Under the pieces are notes generated by a model. The model saw only the letters and a list, made by a program, of their open reading frames with translations. It did not search any database and was not told where the DNA came from. Positions 8,618 through 17,343 of a stretch of DNA of 64,000 nt are shown here, piece by piece. How positions within the stretch are numbered: the stretch's first letter is position 1; each line of letters opens with the position of its first letter. Source of the DNA: Bacillus timonensis (GTDB lineage Bacteria; Bacillota; Bacilli; Bacillales; Bacillaceae_L). A program made the translations under genes and the position numbers. Where the stretch lies: assembly GCF_004799755.1 (NCBI RefSeq), contig NZ_SLUB01000002.1, positions 62,001-126,000 of the forward strand, in the 5' to 3' direction.

Positions 8618-9499
8618 ATGATGGGGACCCCTGAAAAATATGTGGCAGAAGTGAAGGAATGGTTTTTGGAGTTGAAAAATCAGATTGAAAATGAACGGAA
8701 TGGAGACCTTCAAGTGGAATTAATAAAGTTTTCAAATTTCCTTGAATCAGTAGGTACAAAGGTAACGCCAACTAATGTGCTAGAATTGCAGGCTGAGGTA
8801 GAAAACCTTTATCATATGAGTTTACGATTTGCAAAACAAGTGAGTGAAAATGATGAATCTCAAGACACAAGAAGAGTAGGGATTGGACAGCATAGATTGC
8901 CACCTCTCCCATATGCTTATGATGCATTAGAGCCTTATATCTCAAGAGAAATTATGATACTCCATCATGATAAGCATCATAAGAGCTATGTGGAAGGATT
9001 AAACAAGGCTGAGAAAATGATGGAAAAGGCTCGTGACACAGGTGACTATGATTTATTGAAGCATTGGGAAAGAGAAGCTGCATTTCATGGTTCAGGACAT
9101 TATTTGCATACGATTTTTTGGAATGTAATGAAGCCAAAGGGTGGTGGAATGCCGGGGCGCGAGTTACTCCGCCAAATTAATAGGGATTTTGGAAGCTTTG
9201 AAGTCTTTAAGAGACATTTCAGTGAAGCAGCAAACAAGGTGGAAGGTGTAGGTTGGGCCATTTTAGTATGGTCACCAAGAGCTGGTCATTTAGAAATCTT
9301 ACAAGCGGAACGACATCAATTCATGACCCAATGGGATACGATTCCATTACTTGTTCTAGATGTTTGGGAACATGCTTATTATCTTCAGTATAAAAATGTT
9401 CGTGCAGACTATGTGAAAAATTGGTGGAATATCGTAAATTGGGATGAAGTTGAACACCGATTTAATGAAGCGTCAAAACTTCAATGGAAGCAATATTGA
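8618..9499 (+). CDS. sodF: Fe/Mn superoxide dismutase with N-terminal extension
   Basis: The C-terminal about 200 residues are a complete iron/manganese superoxide dismutase: HHDKHHKSYVEGLN (first metal His), AFHGSGHYLHTIFW (second His), and DVWEHAYYLQY (Asp and third His). Ahead of it is an extra region of about 90 mostly helical, charged residues with no recognised domain, as in B. subtilis SodF (about 280 residues). No signal peptide is present. Tandem ATGs at 8618 and 8621 follow AGGGAGG; the second has the better spacing. A sigma-K-like promoter upstream suggests expression in the late mother cell, where it could act on the forming spore coat; this is inference. Confidence 0.92.
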   Translation: MMGTPEKYVAEVKEWFLELKNQIENERNGDLQVELIKFSNFLESVGTKVTPTNVLELQAEVENLYHMSLRFAKQVSENDESQDTRRVGIGQHRLPPLPYAYDALEPYISREIMILHHDKHHKSYVEGLNKAEKMMEKARDTGDYDLLKHWEREAAFHGSGHYLHTIFWNVMKPKGGGMPGRELLRQINRDFGSFEVFKRHFSEAANKVEGVGWAILVWSPRAGHLEILQAERHQFMTQWDTIPLLVLDVWEHAYYLQYKNVRADYVKNWWNIVNWDEVEHRFNEASKLQWKQY

Positions 9500-9513
9500 T
9501 CCCTTTTTTTGTG

Positions 9514-9540
9514 CTGACCTGGTCTTGGTCAGTTTTTTTG
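9514..9540 (+). terminator. Terminator of sodF
   Basis: CTGACC (9514-9519) and GGTCAG (9527-9532) form the stem, directly followed by seven T residues. Confidence 0.85.
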
Positions 9541-9599
9541 TGCATGTTTAGTGATTAGTTCCAGCACTTAGCGTTTTTCGATGTTTGTACATATTTTAT

Positions 9600-9629
9600 T
9601 CATATAGTTGGACATGTTTTGCATACACT
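9600..9629 (+). promoter_or_regulatory. Sigma-E promoter of the dacB operon
   Basis: The -10 CATACACT (9622-9629) is a perfect match to the sigma-E consensus CATACAHT. The -35 TCATATA (9600-9606) places ATA 17 bases before the -10, the standard spacing. dacB-spmAB is a known sigma-E operon in B. subtilis. The predicted start near 9636 leaves a short leader before the ribosome-binding site. Confidence 0.8.
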
Positions 9630-9660
9630 TTTACAAAACAGCAAAAGGGACGGGGATCGA

Positions 9661-10806
9661 ATGACATTATTCCGCAAAAGATTAATTACACTTATCATCA
9701 TTGTTATGGTTCTCATAGGCTTCCTTCCTCAAAAAGCGAGCGCACTTACTGTTAGTGCAAAAGGTGCGATCTTAATAGAGCAAGAGTCTGGTAGAATTTT
9801 GTTTGAAAAAAATGCCCATCAACGAATGAGAATTGCCAGTATAACCAAAATCATGACAGCTATTATCGCCATTGAATCAGGAAAGCTGGATGAAATGGTA
9901 AAAGTGAGTAATAAAGCCGTCCGTGCAGAAGGGTCTTCTTTATACCTAAAGCCAAATGAGCAAATAAAGCTCGAGGATTTGGTTTATGGATTAATGTTAC
10001 GGTCAGGTAATGATTCTGCAGTTGCTATAGCTGAACATGTAGGCGGCAGTTTAGAAGGCTTTGTTTTTATGATGAATCAAAAGGCTGCAGAAATTGGTAT
10101 GCAAAATACAGAATTTGCAAATCCACATGGGTTGGATGACCATGAAAACCATTATTCAACCGCGTATGACATGGCGATATTAACAAGATATGCGATGAGG
10201 AATGAAAAATATCGGGAGATTACAGGTACAAAAGTACACCGTGCACCGAATCCGACTGAAAAGTGGGATCGTGTTTGGAGAAATAAAAATAAGCTATTAA
10301 CAAAGTTATATCCGTATAGCACTGGTGGAAAAACAGGATATACAAAGCGGGCAAAACGCACATTAGTTTCAACAGCATCAAAGGATGGAATTGATTTAAT
10401 AGCTGTCACGATTAATGCCTCTGATGACTGGAATGATCATATGAATATGTTTAACAGTGCTTTTGAAAAGTATGATTTAGTCAAAGTTGTAGAAGAAGGC
10501 TACTTACGAACTGACAGCAGTTTTTACAAAGGTAAAGTGTTTGTCGATCATGATTTTATGTACCCCTTGTCTTCAGAAGAGAAAAAGGAGATTAAGCTCA
10601 ATGTTGAGTTACTTGAACCTGATAAACGGGAGTGGCGGAAACAAGAAAATGTCCCTGATATAGTAGGTACACTAACTGTGAATCTTGGTGACAAGACAAT
10701 CGAAGAAATGCCTATCTATTTTGATAATGGCAATGTTGACAGACCCAAAGAAACATTTTGGGAAACATTGAAAAGTATCTTTTTAGTAATTTTAGGGGTT
10801 AAATGA
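9661..10806 (+). CDS. dacB: Sporulation D-alanyl-D-alanine carboxypeptidase DacB (PBP5*)
   Basis: A penicillin-binding protein that trims the pentapeptide side chains of spore cortex peptidoglycan and so controls cortex cross-linking. Signal peptide: basic MTLFRKR, hydrophobic core, cleavage near KASA-LTV. The three active-site motifs are present: SITK (SxxK), SGN and KTG in GGKTGYTKR. A beta-rich C-terminal domain and a hydrophobic tail (ETLKSIFLVILGV) for membrane attachment follow. I chose ATG 9661 (381 residues) with GGACGGGGA upstream; a TTG at 9619 lies inside the promoter. The stop overlaps the spmA start (ATGA). Confidence 0.94.
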   Translation: MTLFRKRLITLIIIVMVLIGFLPQKASALTVSAKGAILIEQESGRILFEKNAHQRMRIASITKIMTAIIAIESGKLDEMVKVSNKAVRAEGSSLYLKPNEQIKLEDLVYGLMLRSGNDSAVAIAEHVGGSLEGFVFMMNQKAAEIGMQNTEFANPHGLDDHENHYSTAYDMAILTRYAMRNEKYREITGTKVHRAPNPTEKWDRVWRNKNKLLTKLYPYSTGGKTGYTKRAKRTLVSTASKDGIDLIAVTINASDDWNDHMNMFNSAFEKYDLVKVVEEGYLRTDSSFYKGKVFVDHDFMYPLSSEEKKEIKLNVELLEPDKREWRKQENVPDIVGTLTVNLGDKTIEEMPIYFDNGNVDRPKETFWETLKSIFLVILGVK

Positions 10807-11408
10807 CGATGGTAAATATTATTTGGGTAGCAATGACCATTATCGGAATTATCTTTGCGAGCATAAATGGGACAATCAATGAAGTAAATCAAGCAATCTT
10901 TAAGGGGGCTTCAGAAGCAGTTACGATTTGTATAGGTTTAATAAGTGTGCTTGTTTTCTGGTTAGGGCTGATGAGAATTGCACAAGAGGCGGGCTTATTA
11001 GAAAAACTGTCCAAATTATTTCGACCTCTTGTTAGTCGATTATTTCCAGAGGTGCCAGTTGACCATCCAGCAATGGGATATATGCTTTCAAACATGATTG
11101 CTAATATGTTTGGCCTTGGCAATGCTGCTACACCAATGGGAATTAAAGCGATGGAACAGCTAAGAGAGCTAAACGGCGGGAAAACATCTGCAAGCCGCTC
11201 GATGGTTACTTTTCTAGCAATTAATACAGCAAGTGTGACACTTGTTCCCACTACAGTCATTGCAATCAGGATGACCTATGATTCTACAAATCCAACTGAT
11301 ATTGTAGGACCAACTTTAATCGTAACTTCACTTTCAGCTATTGGTGCGGTATTAATTGACCGGTATTTTTATCATCGAAGAGTGAAGAAGGGTGGCGCCC
11401 GAAAATGA
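10803..11408 (+). CDS. spmA: Spore maturation protein A
   Basis: A 201-residue integral membrane protein of the nucleoside-recognition (Gate) family with about four hydrophobic segments; GYMLSNMIANMFGLGNAATP (about residues 97-116) is the conserved core. In B. subtilis SpmA and SpmB act with DacB in spore core dehydration and heat resistance. The first ATG overlaps the dacB stop; the next in-frame ATG (10809) corresponds to the B. subtilis N-terminus (MVNIIW), so either may be used. What it transports, if anything, is unknown. Confidence 0.94.
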   Translation: MTMVNIIWVAMTIIGIIFASINGTINEVNQAIFKGASEAVTICIGLISVLVFWLGLMRIAQEAGLLEKLSKLFRPLVSRLFPEVPVDHPAMGYMLSNMIANMFGLGNAATPMGIKAMEQLRELNGGKTSASRSMVTFLAINTASVTLVPTTVIAIRMTYDSTNPTDIVGPTLIVTSLSAIGAVLIDRYFYHRRVKKGGARK

Positions 11409-11938
11409 ATATCATTAACACCATTTCACTCTGGCTAATTCCAGTAATTATTGGGTTTATCCTCTTATATGGAACTGCGAAACGAATACCAACTTATGAA
11501 ACATTCGTTGAAGGTGGAAAGGAAGGAATAAAAATTGCCTTTTCCATTATGCCGTTTTTAATAGGAATGTTAGTTTCGATTTCAATATTCAGGGCATCTG
11601 GTGCAATGGATTTCTTCATTAATCTAATCCGTCCAGCATTAGAATTCGTGGGATTTCCAGCAGAAATAGCCCCTTTAGCTATAATAAGGACGCTTTCTGG
11701 TACGGCTGCCTTAGGAATGACAACAGATTTAATTGCCACGTATGGTCCTGATTCGTTTATTGGTAGACTTGCGTCAATCATGCAGGGGAGCACCGACACT
11801 ACCCTTTATGTACTAACAGTCTATTTCGGCGCTGTTGGTATTAAAAAAATGGGTGATGCCCTAAAAGTCGGTCTATTAGCTGATTTACTAGGTATCATTA
11901 TTAGTATCGTAGTAGTTACAATCTTATTTGGATCATAA
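11405..11938 (+). CDS. spmB: Spore maturation protein B
   Basis: A 177-residue membrane protein, the partner of SpmA and of the same Gate-domain type, with several hydrophobic segments and the conserved segment RTLSGTAALGMTTDL and QGSTDTTLYVL (about residues 96-140). It overlaps spmA by four bases (ATGA) and is the last gene of the sigma-E operon; a terminator follows immediately. Confidence 0.94.
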   Translation: MNIINTISLWLIPVIIGFILLYGTAKRIPTYETFVEGGKEGIKIAFSIMPFLIGMLVSISIFRASGAMDFFINLIRPALEFVGFPAEIAPLAIIRTLSGTAALGMTTDLIATYGPDSFIGRLASIMQGSTDTTLYVLTVYFGAVGIKKMGDALKVGLLADLLGIIISIVVVTILFGS

Positions 11939-11970
11939 AACACGTCTAATTAGCGTGTTTTTCTTTTTTG
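11936..11970 (+). terminator. Terminator of the dacB-spmAB operon
   Basis: AAACACG (11938-11944) pairs with CGTGTTT (11954-11960), followed by TTCTTTTTT. Confidence 0.85.
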
Positions 11971-12067
11971 AGTTTTTTAGGAAACTTCTCGGATGGACAT
12001 ACTAAAGAATGTTTTTATCTTGTACAAATACTAAGAAACAAGTAAGATGTTTAAGGGGTGAGCATAG

Positions 12068-12802
12068 ATGGAACGACTACAAAAAGTAATTGCACATGCA
12101 GGTGTAGCTTCAAGGAGAAAAGCCGAGGAGCTCATTGTAGCAGGACAAGTTAAGGTTAATGGAAAAGTTGTAAAGGAGCTAGGAATTAAGGTTGGCTCAA
12201 ATGATAAAATTGAAGTAAGTGGCATACCGTTAGAAAGGGAAGAGCCAGTTTACTTTTTATTTTATAAGCCACGTTCAGTGATTTCGAGTGTGAGCGATGA
12301 TAAAGGGAGAAAGGTAGTAACGGACTTTTTTCCAGAAATTAGAGAACGGATTTATCCAGTTGGAAGACTAGATTACGATACATCTGGATTGTTGTTGTTA
12401 ACGAATGATGGTGAGTTTGCAAATCTTCTTATGCATCCAAAGTATGAGATTGAGAAGGTATATGTTGCAAAAATCAAAGGTATTCCACCTAAGGAAAAAC
12501 TTCGCCAATTAGAAAGAGGCATTAAGCTAGAGGATGGAATGACTGCCCCTGCTAGAGTTAAGCTTATTTCCATGGACAAGCGTAAACAAACGTCTATTAT
12601 CGAGATTAGCATTCATGAGGGAAGAAACCGACAAGTGAAAAGAATGTTCGAAGCGATTGGACATCAAGTAATGAAGTTGAAAAGAGAAAGATTTGGCTTC
12701 TTAACTCTTCAGGGTTTACATACTGGTGAGTTCAGAGAATTGCTTCCACATGAGGTTAAACAGTTAAGGGCCTTAGCGAGTACGAAAGATAATCGGCTAT
12801 AG
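12068..12802 (+). CDS. rluB: 23S rRNA pseudouridine synthase RluB
   Basis: A 244-residue RsuA-type pseudouridine synthase. An N-terminal S4 RNA-binding domain (MERLQKVIAHAGVASRRKAE, about 1-60) is followed by the catalytic domain with the active aspartate in VGRLDYDTSGLLLLTNDG (about residues 98-115) and the loop EGRNRQVKRM. B. subtilis RluB modifies the 2605 region of 23S rRNA. It has its own AGGGGTGAG ribosome-binding site and lies between spmB and the res operon, as in B. subtilis. Confidence 0.93.
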   Translation: MERLQKVIAHAGVASRRKAEELIVAGQVKVNGKVVKELGIKVGSNDKIEVSGIPLEREEPVYFLFYKPRSVISSVSDDKGRKVVTDFFPEIRERIYPVGRLDYDTSGLLLLTNDGEFANLLMHPKYEIEKVYVAKIKGIPPKEKLRQLERGIKLEDGMTAPARVKLISMDKRKQTSIIEISIHEGRNRQVKRMFEAIGHQVMKLKRERFGFLTLQGLHTGEFRELLPHEVKQLRALASTKDNRL

Positions 12803-13056
12803 AAATTTAAGCTTATTCGAGTGAAACTAGTTTCACCCGCCTTTTAGGAACGCTCTAAAAGGTCCTAAATTTCATGCTGCTTTTTATAGAAAGTAAGCTT
12901 TTCATGTGTTACATGAAATGTAGTTGAAATAAGTTTGCTAATAATGATTCTCAATTGTCACATAACCTTCAAAATGTTTGCAATGTCATAATATTAGAAA
13001 GTGCTATAATGGCAAAGAAAGTACACATTTAATCTATAAATAAAGGGAGATTTTAA
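12803..13056 (+). other. Intergenic control region before resA: palindromes, two competing hairpins, Fur-like box, promoter
   Basis: No gene fits here. The segment holds GTGAAACTAGTTTCAC (12821-12836, a perfect palindrome); two mutually exclusive hairpins, CCTTTTAG/CTAAAAGG (12840-12847 with 12855-12862) or TTTAGGA/TCCTAAA (12843-12849 with 12863-12869); TTTCATGT-GTT-ACATGAAA (12900-12918); a Fur-box-like TAATAATGATTCTCA (12939-12953, 12 of 14 fixed positions of the 7-1-7 consensus); and an extended -10 promoter TGCTATAAT (13002-13010). It separates rluB from the resABCDE operon. Confidence 0.6.
13002..13010 (+). promoter_or_regulatory. Extended -10 promoter of resA
   Basis: TGC-TATAAT is a perfect extended -10 element 46 bases upstream of the resA ATG. 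No good -35 lies at the standard distance, which is typical of extended -10 promoters and of promoters that need an activator such as ResD. Confidence 0.6.
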
Positions 13057-13587
13057 ATGGACAAGAAAAAGCGACGATTAGTTATTCGAACGATCATATT
13101 GTTACTTCTCGCCGCTGCGCTCGTTTATACATTGTATATCAATTTCTTTACAAGTAAGGAAAAGGTAGCAGTTGGGGATATGGCACCAGATTTTGTCGTT
13201 ACAGACTTGAATGGGAATGAACACCATTTGTCAGAGTATAGAGGCGAAAAGGGTGTGTTTTTAAACTTCTGGGGAACATGGTGTGAGCCCTGCCAAAGAG
13301 AGTTTCCATATATCGATACATATTATCAGGAATATAAGGATCAAGGAGTTGAAGTAATCGCCATTAACGTAGGTGAACCTAAATTCAGTGTTAATAACTT
13401 TATTAAAAAATACGATTTATCATTTCCTGTTGCAATCGATAAGGGAAACCAGTTGCTAAATGCCTATGGAATTGACCCATTGCCAACTACTTTGTTGATT
13501 GATAAGAATGGAGAAGTTGTTGAGATAATTACTGGTGAGATGACTAGCAAAATGGTCCGAGATTATATGGAGCAAATAAAGCCATAG
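13057..13587 (+). CDS. resA: Thiol-disulfide oxidoreductase ResA
   Basis: A membrane-anchored, extracytoplasmic thioredoxin-like protein of 176 residues that reduces apocytochrome c before haem attachment. A single N-terminal membrane anchor (about residues 10-29) is followed by the TlpA/AhpC-type fold with the active-site CEPC in FWGTWCEPCQREFP (about residues 71-84) and the cis-proline region PLPTTLLID. It is the first gene of resABC, followed after 13 bases by resB. Confidence 0.95.
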   Translation: MDKKKRRLVIRTIILLLLAAALVYTLYINFFTSKEKVAVGDMAPDFVVTDLNGNEHHLSEYRGEKGVFLNFWGTWCEPCQREFPYIDTYYQEYKDQGVEVIAINVGEPKFSVNNFIKKYDLSFPVAIDKGNQLLNAYGIDPLPTTLLIDKNGEVVEIITGEMTSKMVRDYMEQIKP

Positions 13588-13600
13588 GGAGTTATTTTTT

Positions 13601-15262
13601 ATGGAAAATGTAAAATGTGAATGTGGACATGTGAACCCGCATGGGACAATTTTTTGTGAGGCTTGTGGAAAACCTGTCCAAGGTGAAGAAATAAATCAGG
13701 ATGATAATGAGAAAAAGAAATTGCTTGATATGAGGTATGAGGGAAGTGCTAGACGCTCTCAAACCTATAATAAAACGATTGTTGATAAAATTTGGAATTT
13801 CTTTTCTTCTGTAAAAGTAGGGGTTTGGATCATCGTTGTGCTTTTAATTGCTTCAGCACTTGGGACTGTTTATCCCCAGGAACTATACATACCGCCGACC
13901 ATGAGTCCGGCTGATTTCTATGAACAAGAATATGGAATAACTGGAAGATTATATTATCAACTAGGTTTCCATAACCTGTATGGCTCTTGGTGGTATATGA
14001 TCCTTATCGCAATGCTTGGTATTTCCTTAATTATTTGTAGTATAGACCGTGTTGTACCTCTATATAAAGCGTTAAAAAAGCAAGGTGTTACACGTCACGA
14101 AAGTTTCTTAAAAAGACAGCGTGTATATGGTAAAAACACGGTTGAAAATATCGATAATGACTTTGAAACAGTTAAGCAAAAATTAAAAAAGAAACATTAT
14201 TCTGTCCGAGAAGAAAACGGAAACATCTTAGCTGAAAAAGGCCGCTTCTCAAGATGGGGTCCATATGTGAACCATTGTGGACTTATTATATTTCTAATCG
14301 GTGCAATGCTTCGATTTGTACCTGGAATGTATGTAGATGAGGTACTTTGGATACGCGAAGGAGAAACGGCAAGTGTTCCAGGAACACATGGAAAATATTA
14401 TTTAGAGAGCGAACGATTTCTTGTAGAAGTTTACGAGAAGGGTAAAGAAAAAGAAGTTTTTGAAGATGCGCTCGAGCTTGCTGGGAATGGAATGGTAGTA
14501 AAAAATTATCAAACAGATGTTACGTTATATGAACGTACAGATGAGATCATCCCGGGGGTTGAACCAGAATTAAAAAAGGTTAAATCTCATGAAATTCGAG
14601 TGAATGAGCCATTAAAACATGATCATTATGCTTTCTATCAAGTTGATTATAAACTCAACGAATTTAGTACAATGTCGTTTAACATGATTGACAAAGAAAC
14701 GAATGAAGATTTTGGAACAATCACGATTAATTTAAGGGATCCACAGGAAAAGTATGATTTAGGTAATGGTTACTCAATTGAGCTAGCAAGCTACTTTCCT
14801 GATTTCTTTTTTAATGACGAAGGCGAACCTGCTACTAAAACAAAGATTCCAAATAACCCAGCATTTGTATTTAAAATGTTTGCTCCAGATAAACCTGACG
14901 GAGAAATTAGCTTTGTTGCGATTCAGCAAAATATAGAACCTATGGGTGATAATAAATACAAGATGGCTTTTGCCGGAATCGAAATGAAAAACGTCTCTGG
15001 ATTAACAGTTAGAAGGGATTTTACATTATGGATTTTAGCTGTTGGAGGAGCAATCTTTATGATTGGGGTTATTCAAGGTTCGTACTGGCATCATCGTCGT
15101 ATCTGGATTCAACGGAAAAATAACGAGGTTATTGTTGCGGGACATACCAATAAAAACTGGTTTGGCTTAAAAAATGAAATACGATATGTTCTAGCAGACA
15201 CTGGAATCTCGGAACCTATAGATCAAGTTGATGCAAAAAATAAGGAAAATAAGGAGGGGTAA
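13601..15262 (+). CDS. resB: Cytochrome c biogenesis protein ResB
   Basis: A 553-residue membrane protein of System II cytochrome c maturation; with ResC it moves haem across the membrane and ligates it to apocytochrome. The N-terminus is a cytoplasmic four-cysteine zinc ribbon ([18 protein letters not shown]), as in B. subtilis ResB. Hydrophobic segments follow near residues 72-90, 130-150 and 225-245, then a large extracytoplasmic domain of about 230 residues, and a last segment near 475-495. The resC start is two bases after its stop. Confidence 0.95.
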   Translation: MENVKCECGHVNPHGTIFCEACGKPVQGEEINQDDNEKKKLLDMRYEGSARRSQTYNKTIVDKIWNFFSSVKVGVWIIVVLLIASALGTVYPQELYIPPTMSPADFYEQEYGITGRLYYQLGFHNLYGSWWYMILIAMLGISLIICSIDRVVPLYKALKKQGVTRHESFLKRQRVYGKNTVENIDNDFETVKQKLKKKHYSVREENGNILAEKGRFSRWGPYVNHCGLIIFLIGAMLRFVPGMYVDEVLWIREGETASVPGTHGKYYLESERFLVEVYEKGKEKEVFEDALELAGNGMVVKNYQTDVTLYERTDEIIPGVEPELKKVKSHEIRVNEPLKHDHYAFYQVDYKLNEFSTMSFNMIDKETNEDFGTITINLRDPQEKYDLGNGYSIELASYFPDFFFNDEGEPATKTKIPNNPAFVFKMFAPDKPDGEISFVAIQQNIEPMGDNKYKMAFAGIEMKNVSGLTVRRDFTLWILAVGGAIFMIGVIQGSYWHHRRIWIQRKNNEVIVAGHTNKNWFGLKNEIRYVLADTGISEPIDQVDAKNKENKEG

Positions 15263-15264
15263 AA

Positions 15265-16437
15265 ATGGCTGAATTAAGTTCAAATCTTCTATTTGCTGCT
15301 TTTATTCTCTATCTTGTGGCAACGTTTGTCTTTGGCGGTGCAATAAGAGATAAAAAAAGTATAAATGGATATAACCGCTGGTCTCAGTTCGGGATAATTG
15401 TCACCATTATTGGATTTGCTGCACAACTAGGCTATTTTTTTACTCGGTGGATTGCAGCAGGGCATGCGCCTGTAAGTAATTTGTTTGAATTTATCACGTT
15501 TTTTGGAATGATGTTAGTCCTTGCATTCATCATCATTTATTTTATATATAAAACAAGTATATTAGGTCTTTTTACCTTACCTATTGCGCTATTAGTAATC
15601 GCATACGGTAGTATGTTTACAAGGGAAATTTCTCCCCTAATCCCGGCGTTACAAAGTCACTGGCTACAAATACATGTTACGACTGCTGCATTAGGTCAGG
15701 CCATTCTTTCCATTAGCTTTATAGCAGGAATTCTTTATCTTTTAAAGGTTGTTGACCAAACTGTAAAAAGTAAGAAAACATTTTGGCTGGAATTTGTTAT
15801 GTATGTACTTGTTGTAGTGGTGGGCTTTGTAGCAATCACAACTGCTTTTGGAACGATGAAATATGAATCTGTTTTTTCATGGATTGATAAAGAGGGCGCA
15901 AATGCTGAAATGGTGTATAAATTACCTGCGTTGGTAGTACCTAATGAAGGTGAGTTATTAACGGATGGAAAATTCTCAAGTGGTATTGAATTACCTGCAT
16001 TATTAAGTGCCAGAAAAGTAAACACCCTTCTTTGGTCAATTATTTCAGGTTCAATTCTATACGGATTAATTCGTTTAATTCTACGTAAACGTATTGGGGC
16101 AGCATTACAGCCATTAACTAGAAAATTGAATTTAGATTTAGTTGATGAAATCGGGTATCGTTCAGTCGCAATCGGATTTCCAGTCTTTACACTAGGAGCG
16201 TTAATTTTTGCAATGATTTGGGCGCAAATTGCATGGACGCGTTTCTGGGGCTGGGATCCAAAAGAAGTATGGGCCCTTATCACATGGCTCTTTTATGCAG
16301 CCTTCTTACACTTAAGACTATCAAAAGGCTGGCATGGTGAAAAATCCGCGTGGCTTGCAGTCGTTGGATTCTTCATTATTATGTTTAATACGATTTTCGT
16401 AAACCTAGTTATTGCAGGTTTACACTCATACGCGTAA
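15265..16437 (+). CDS. resC: Cytochrome c biogenesis protein ResC (haem handling, CcsA type)
   Basis: A 390-residue polytopic membrane protein of the CcsA/CcmC haem-handling family, the partner of ResB in the System II synthetase. The tryptophan-rich WWD-type motif is visible as [19 protein letters not shown] (about residues 328-346), with conserved histidines nearby ([12 protein letters not shown], and [10 protein letters not shown] earlier). Around eight membrane segments can be counted. AAGGAGGGG lies just before the ATG. A terminator follows, so resDE may also be expressed from a promoter of its own. Confidence 0.95.
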   Translation: MAELSSNLLFAAFILYLVATFVFGGAIRDKKSINGYNRWSQFGIIVTIIGFAAQLGYFFTRWIAAGHAPVSNLFEFITFFGMMLVLAFIIIYFIYKTSILGLFTLPIALLVIAYGSMFTREISPLIPALQSHWLQIHVTTAALGQAILSISFIAGILYLLKVVDQTVKSKKTFWLEFVMYVLVVVVGFVAITTAFGTMKYESVFSWIDKEGANAEMVYKLPALVVPNEGELLTDGKFSSGIELPALLSARKVNTLLWSIISGSILYGLIRLILRKRIGAALQPLTRKLNLDLVDEIGYRSVAIGFPVFTLGALIFAMIWAQIAWTRFWGWDPKEVWALITWLFYAAFLHLRLSKGWHGEKSAWLAVVGFFIIMFNTIFVNLVIAGLHSYA

Positions 16438-16446
16438 TGAATAAAA

Positions 16447-16475
16447 GTCTTCATCATCTGATGAAGGCTTTTTAC
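16447..16475 (+). terminator. Terminator between resC and resD
   Basis: CTTCATCA (16449-16456) pairs with TGATGAAG (16459-16466), followed by GCTTTTT. The loop is short, so the stem probably opens by one or two pairs. Confidence 0.7.
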
Positions 16476-16626
16476 ATATAAAATTGCCTTGTTTGTGTCG
16501 GATTTTTGACTTTTCGACAGCTTTTGAAAACGAGTGTGATATATGTTATAGCAAATTACCAAAATTTTATGTACGATAGAGTTGTATAGAAATATTCTTT
16601 CGGAAAGAAATTGGAGGAATAACATA

Positions 16627-17343
16627 ATGGAAAATGAAGCAAAAATTTTAGTAGTCGATGATGAAGAGAGAATTCGTCGTTTACTTAAAATGTATTTAGA
16701 AAGAGAAAATTATGTGATAGAAGAAGCAGACAATGGCGATGCTGCCTTAGAAAAGGCATTAAAAAACGAATATGATCTTATTTTATTAGATCTCATGATG
16801 CCAGGAAAAGACGGAATTGAAGTATGTCGGGAGTTACGAGAAAAGAAATCAACTCCAATCATTATGCTAACTGCCAAAGGGGAAGAAGTGAATCGCGTTC
16901 AAGGATTTGAAGTTGGAACCGATGACTATATAGTCAAACCCTTTAGTCCAAGAGAAGTTGTTTTGCGTGTGAAAGCATTATTAAGAAGGTCTTCCCTTAC
17001 AACCTACCTACAAACCGAAACAACTGCAAAGGATGTAATCGTATTCCCGCATCTAACAATTGATAATGATGCGCATCGTGTCACTGCAGACGGAAAAGAA
17101 GTAGGCTTAACACCTAAGGAATATGAATTACTATGTTTCCTAGCAAAATCACCTGACAAGGTATTTGACCGTGAGCAGTTGTTAAAAGAAGTGTGGCACT
17201 ACGAATTCTTTGGTGACTTACGTACGGTTGATACTCATGTTAAACGCTTACGCGAAAAATTAAATAAAGTATCTCAGGATGCTGCAAAAATGATTGTTAC
17301 TGTATGGGGCGTTGGTTATAAATTTGAGGTCGGCCAGGAATGA
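16627..17343 (+). CDS. resD: Response regulator ResD (OmpR family)
   Basis: A 238-residue OmpR-type regulator of aerobic and anaerobic respiration genes. The receiver domain has the acidic pair in [10 protein letters not shown], the phospho-acceptor Asp in [10 protein letters not shown], the conserved Thr in MLTAKG and Lys in [11 protein letters not shown]. The C-terminal winged helix contains LTPKEYELL and [15 protein letters not shown] chose ATG 16627 with GGAGG nine bases upstream; a longer frame starting at 16582 has no ribosome-binding site. The stop overlaps the resE start by four bases. Confidence 0.95.
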   Translation: MENEAKILVVDDEERIRRLLKMYLERENYVIEEADNGDAALEKALKNEYDLILLDLMMPGKDGIEVCRELREKKSTPIIMLTAKGEEVNRVQGFEVGTDDYIVKPFSPREVVLRVKALLRRSSLTTYLQTETTAKDVIVFPHLTIDNDAHRVTADGKEVGLTPKEYELLCFLAKSPDKVFDREQLLKEVWHYEFFGDLRTVDTHVKRLREKLNKVSQDAAKMIVTVWGVGYKFEVGQE

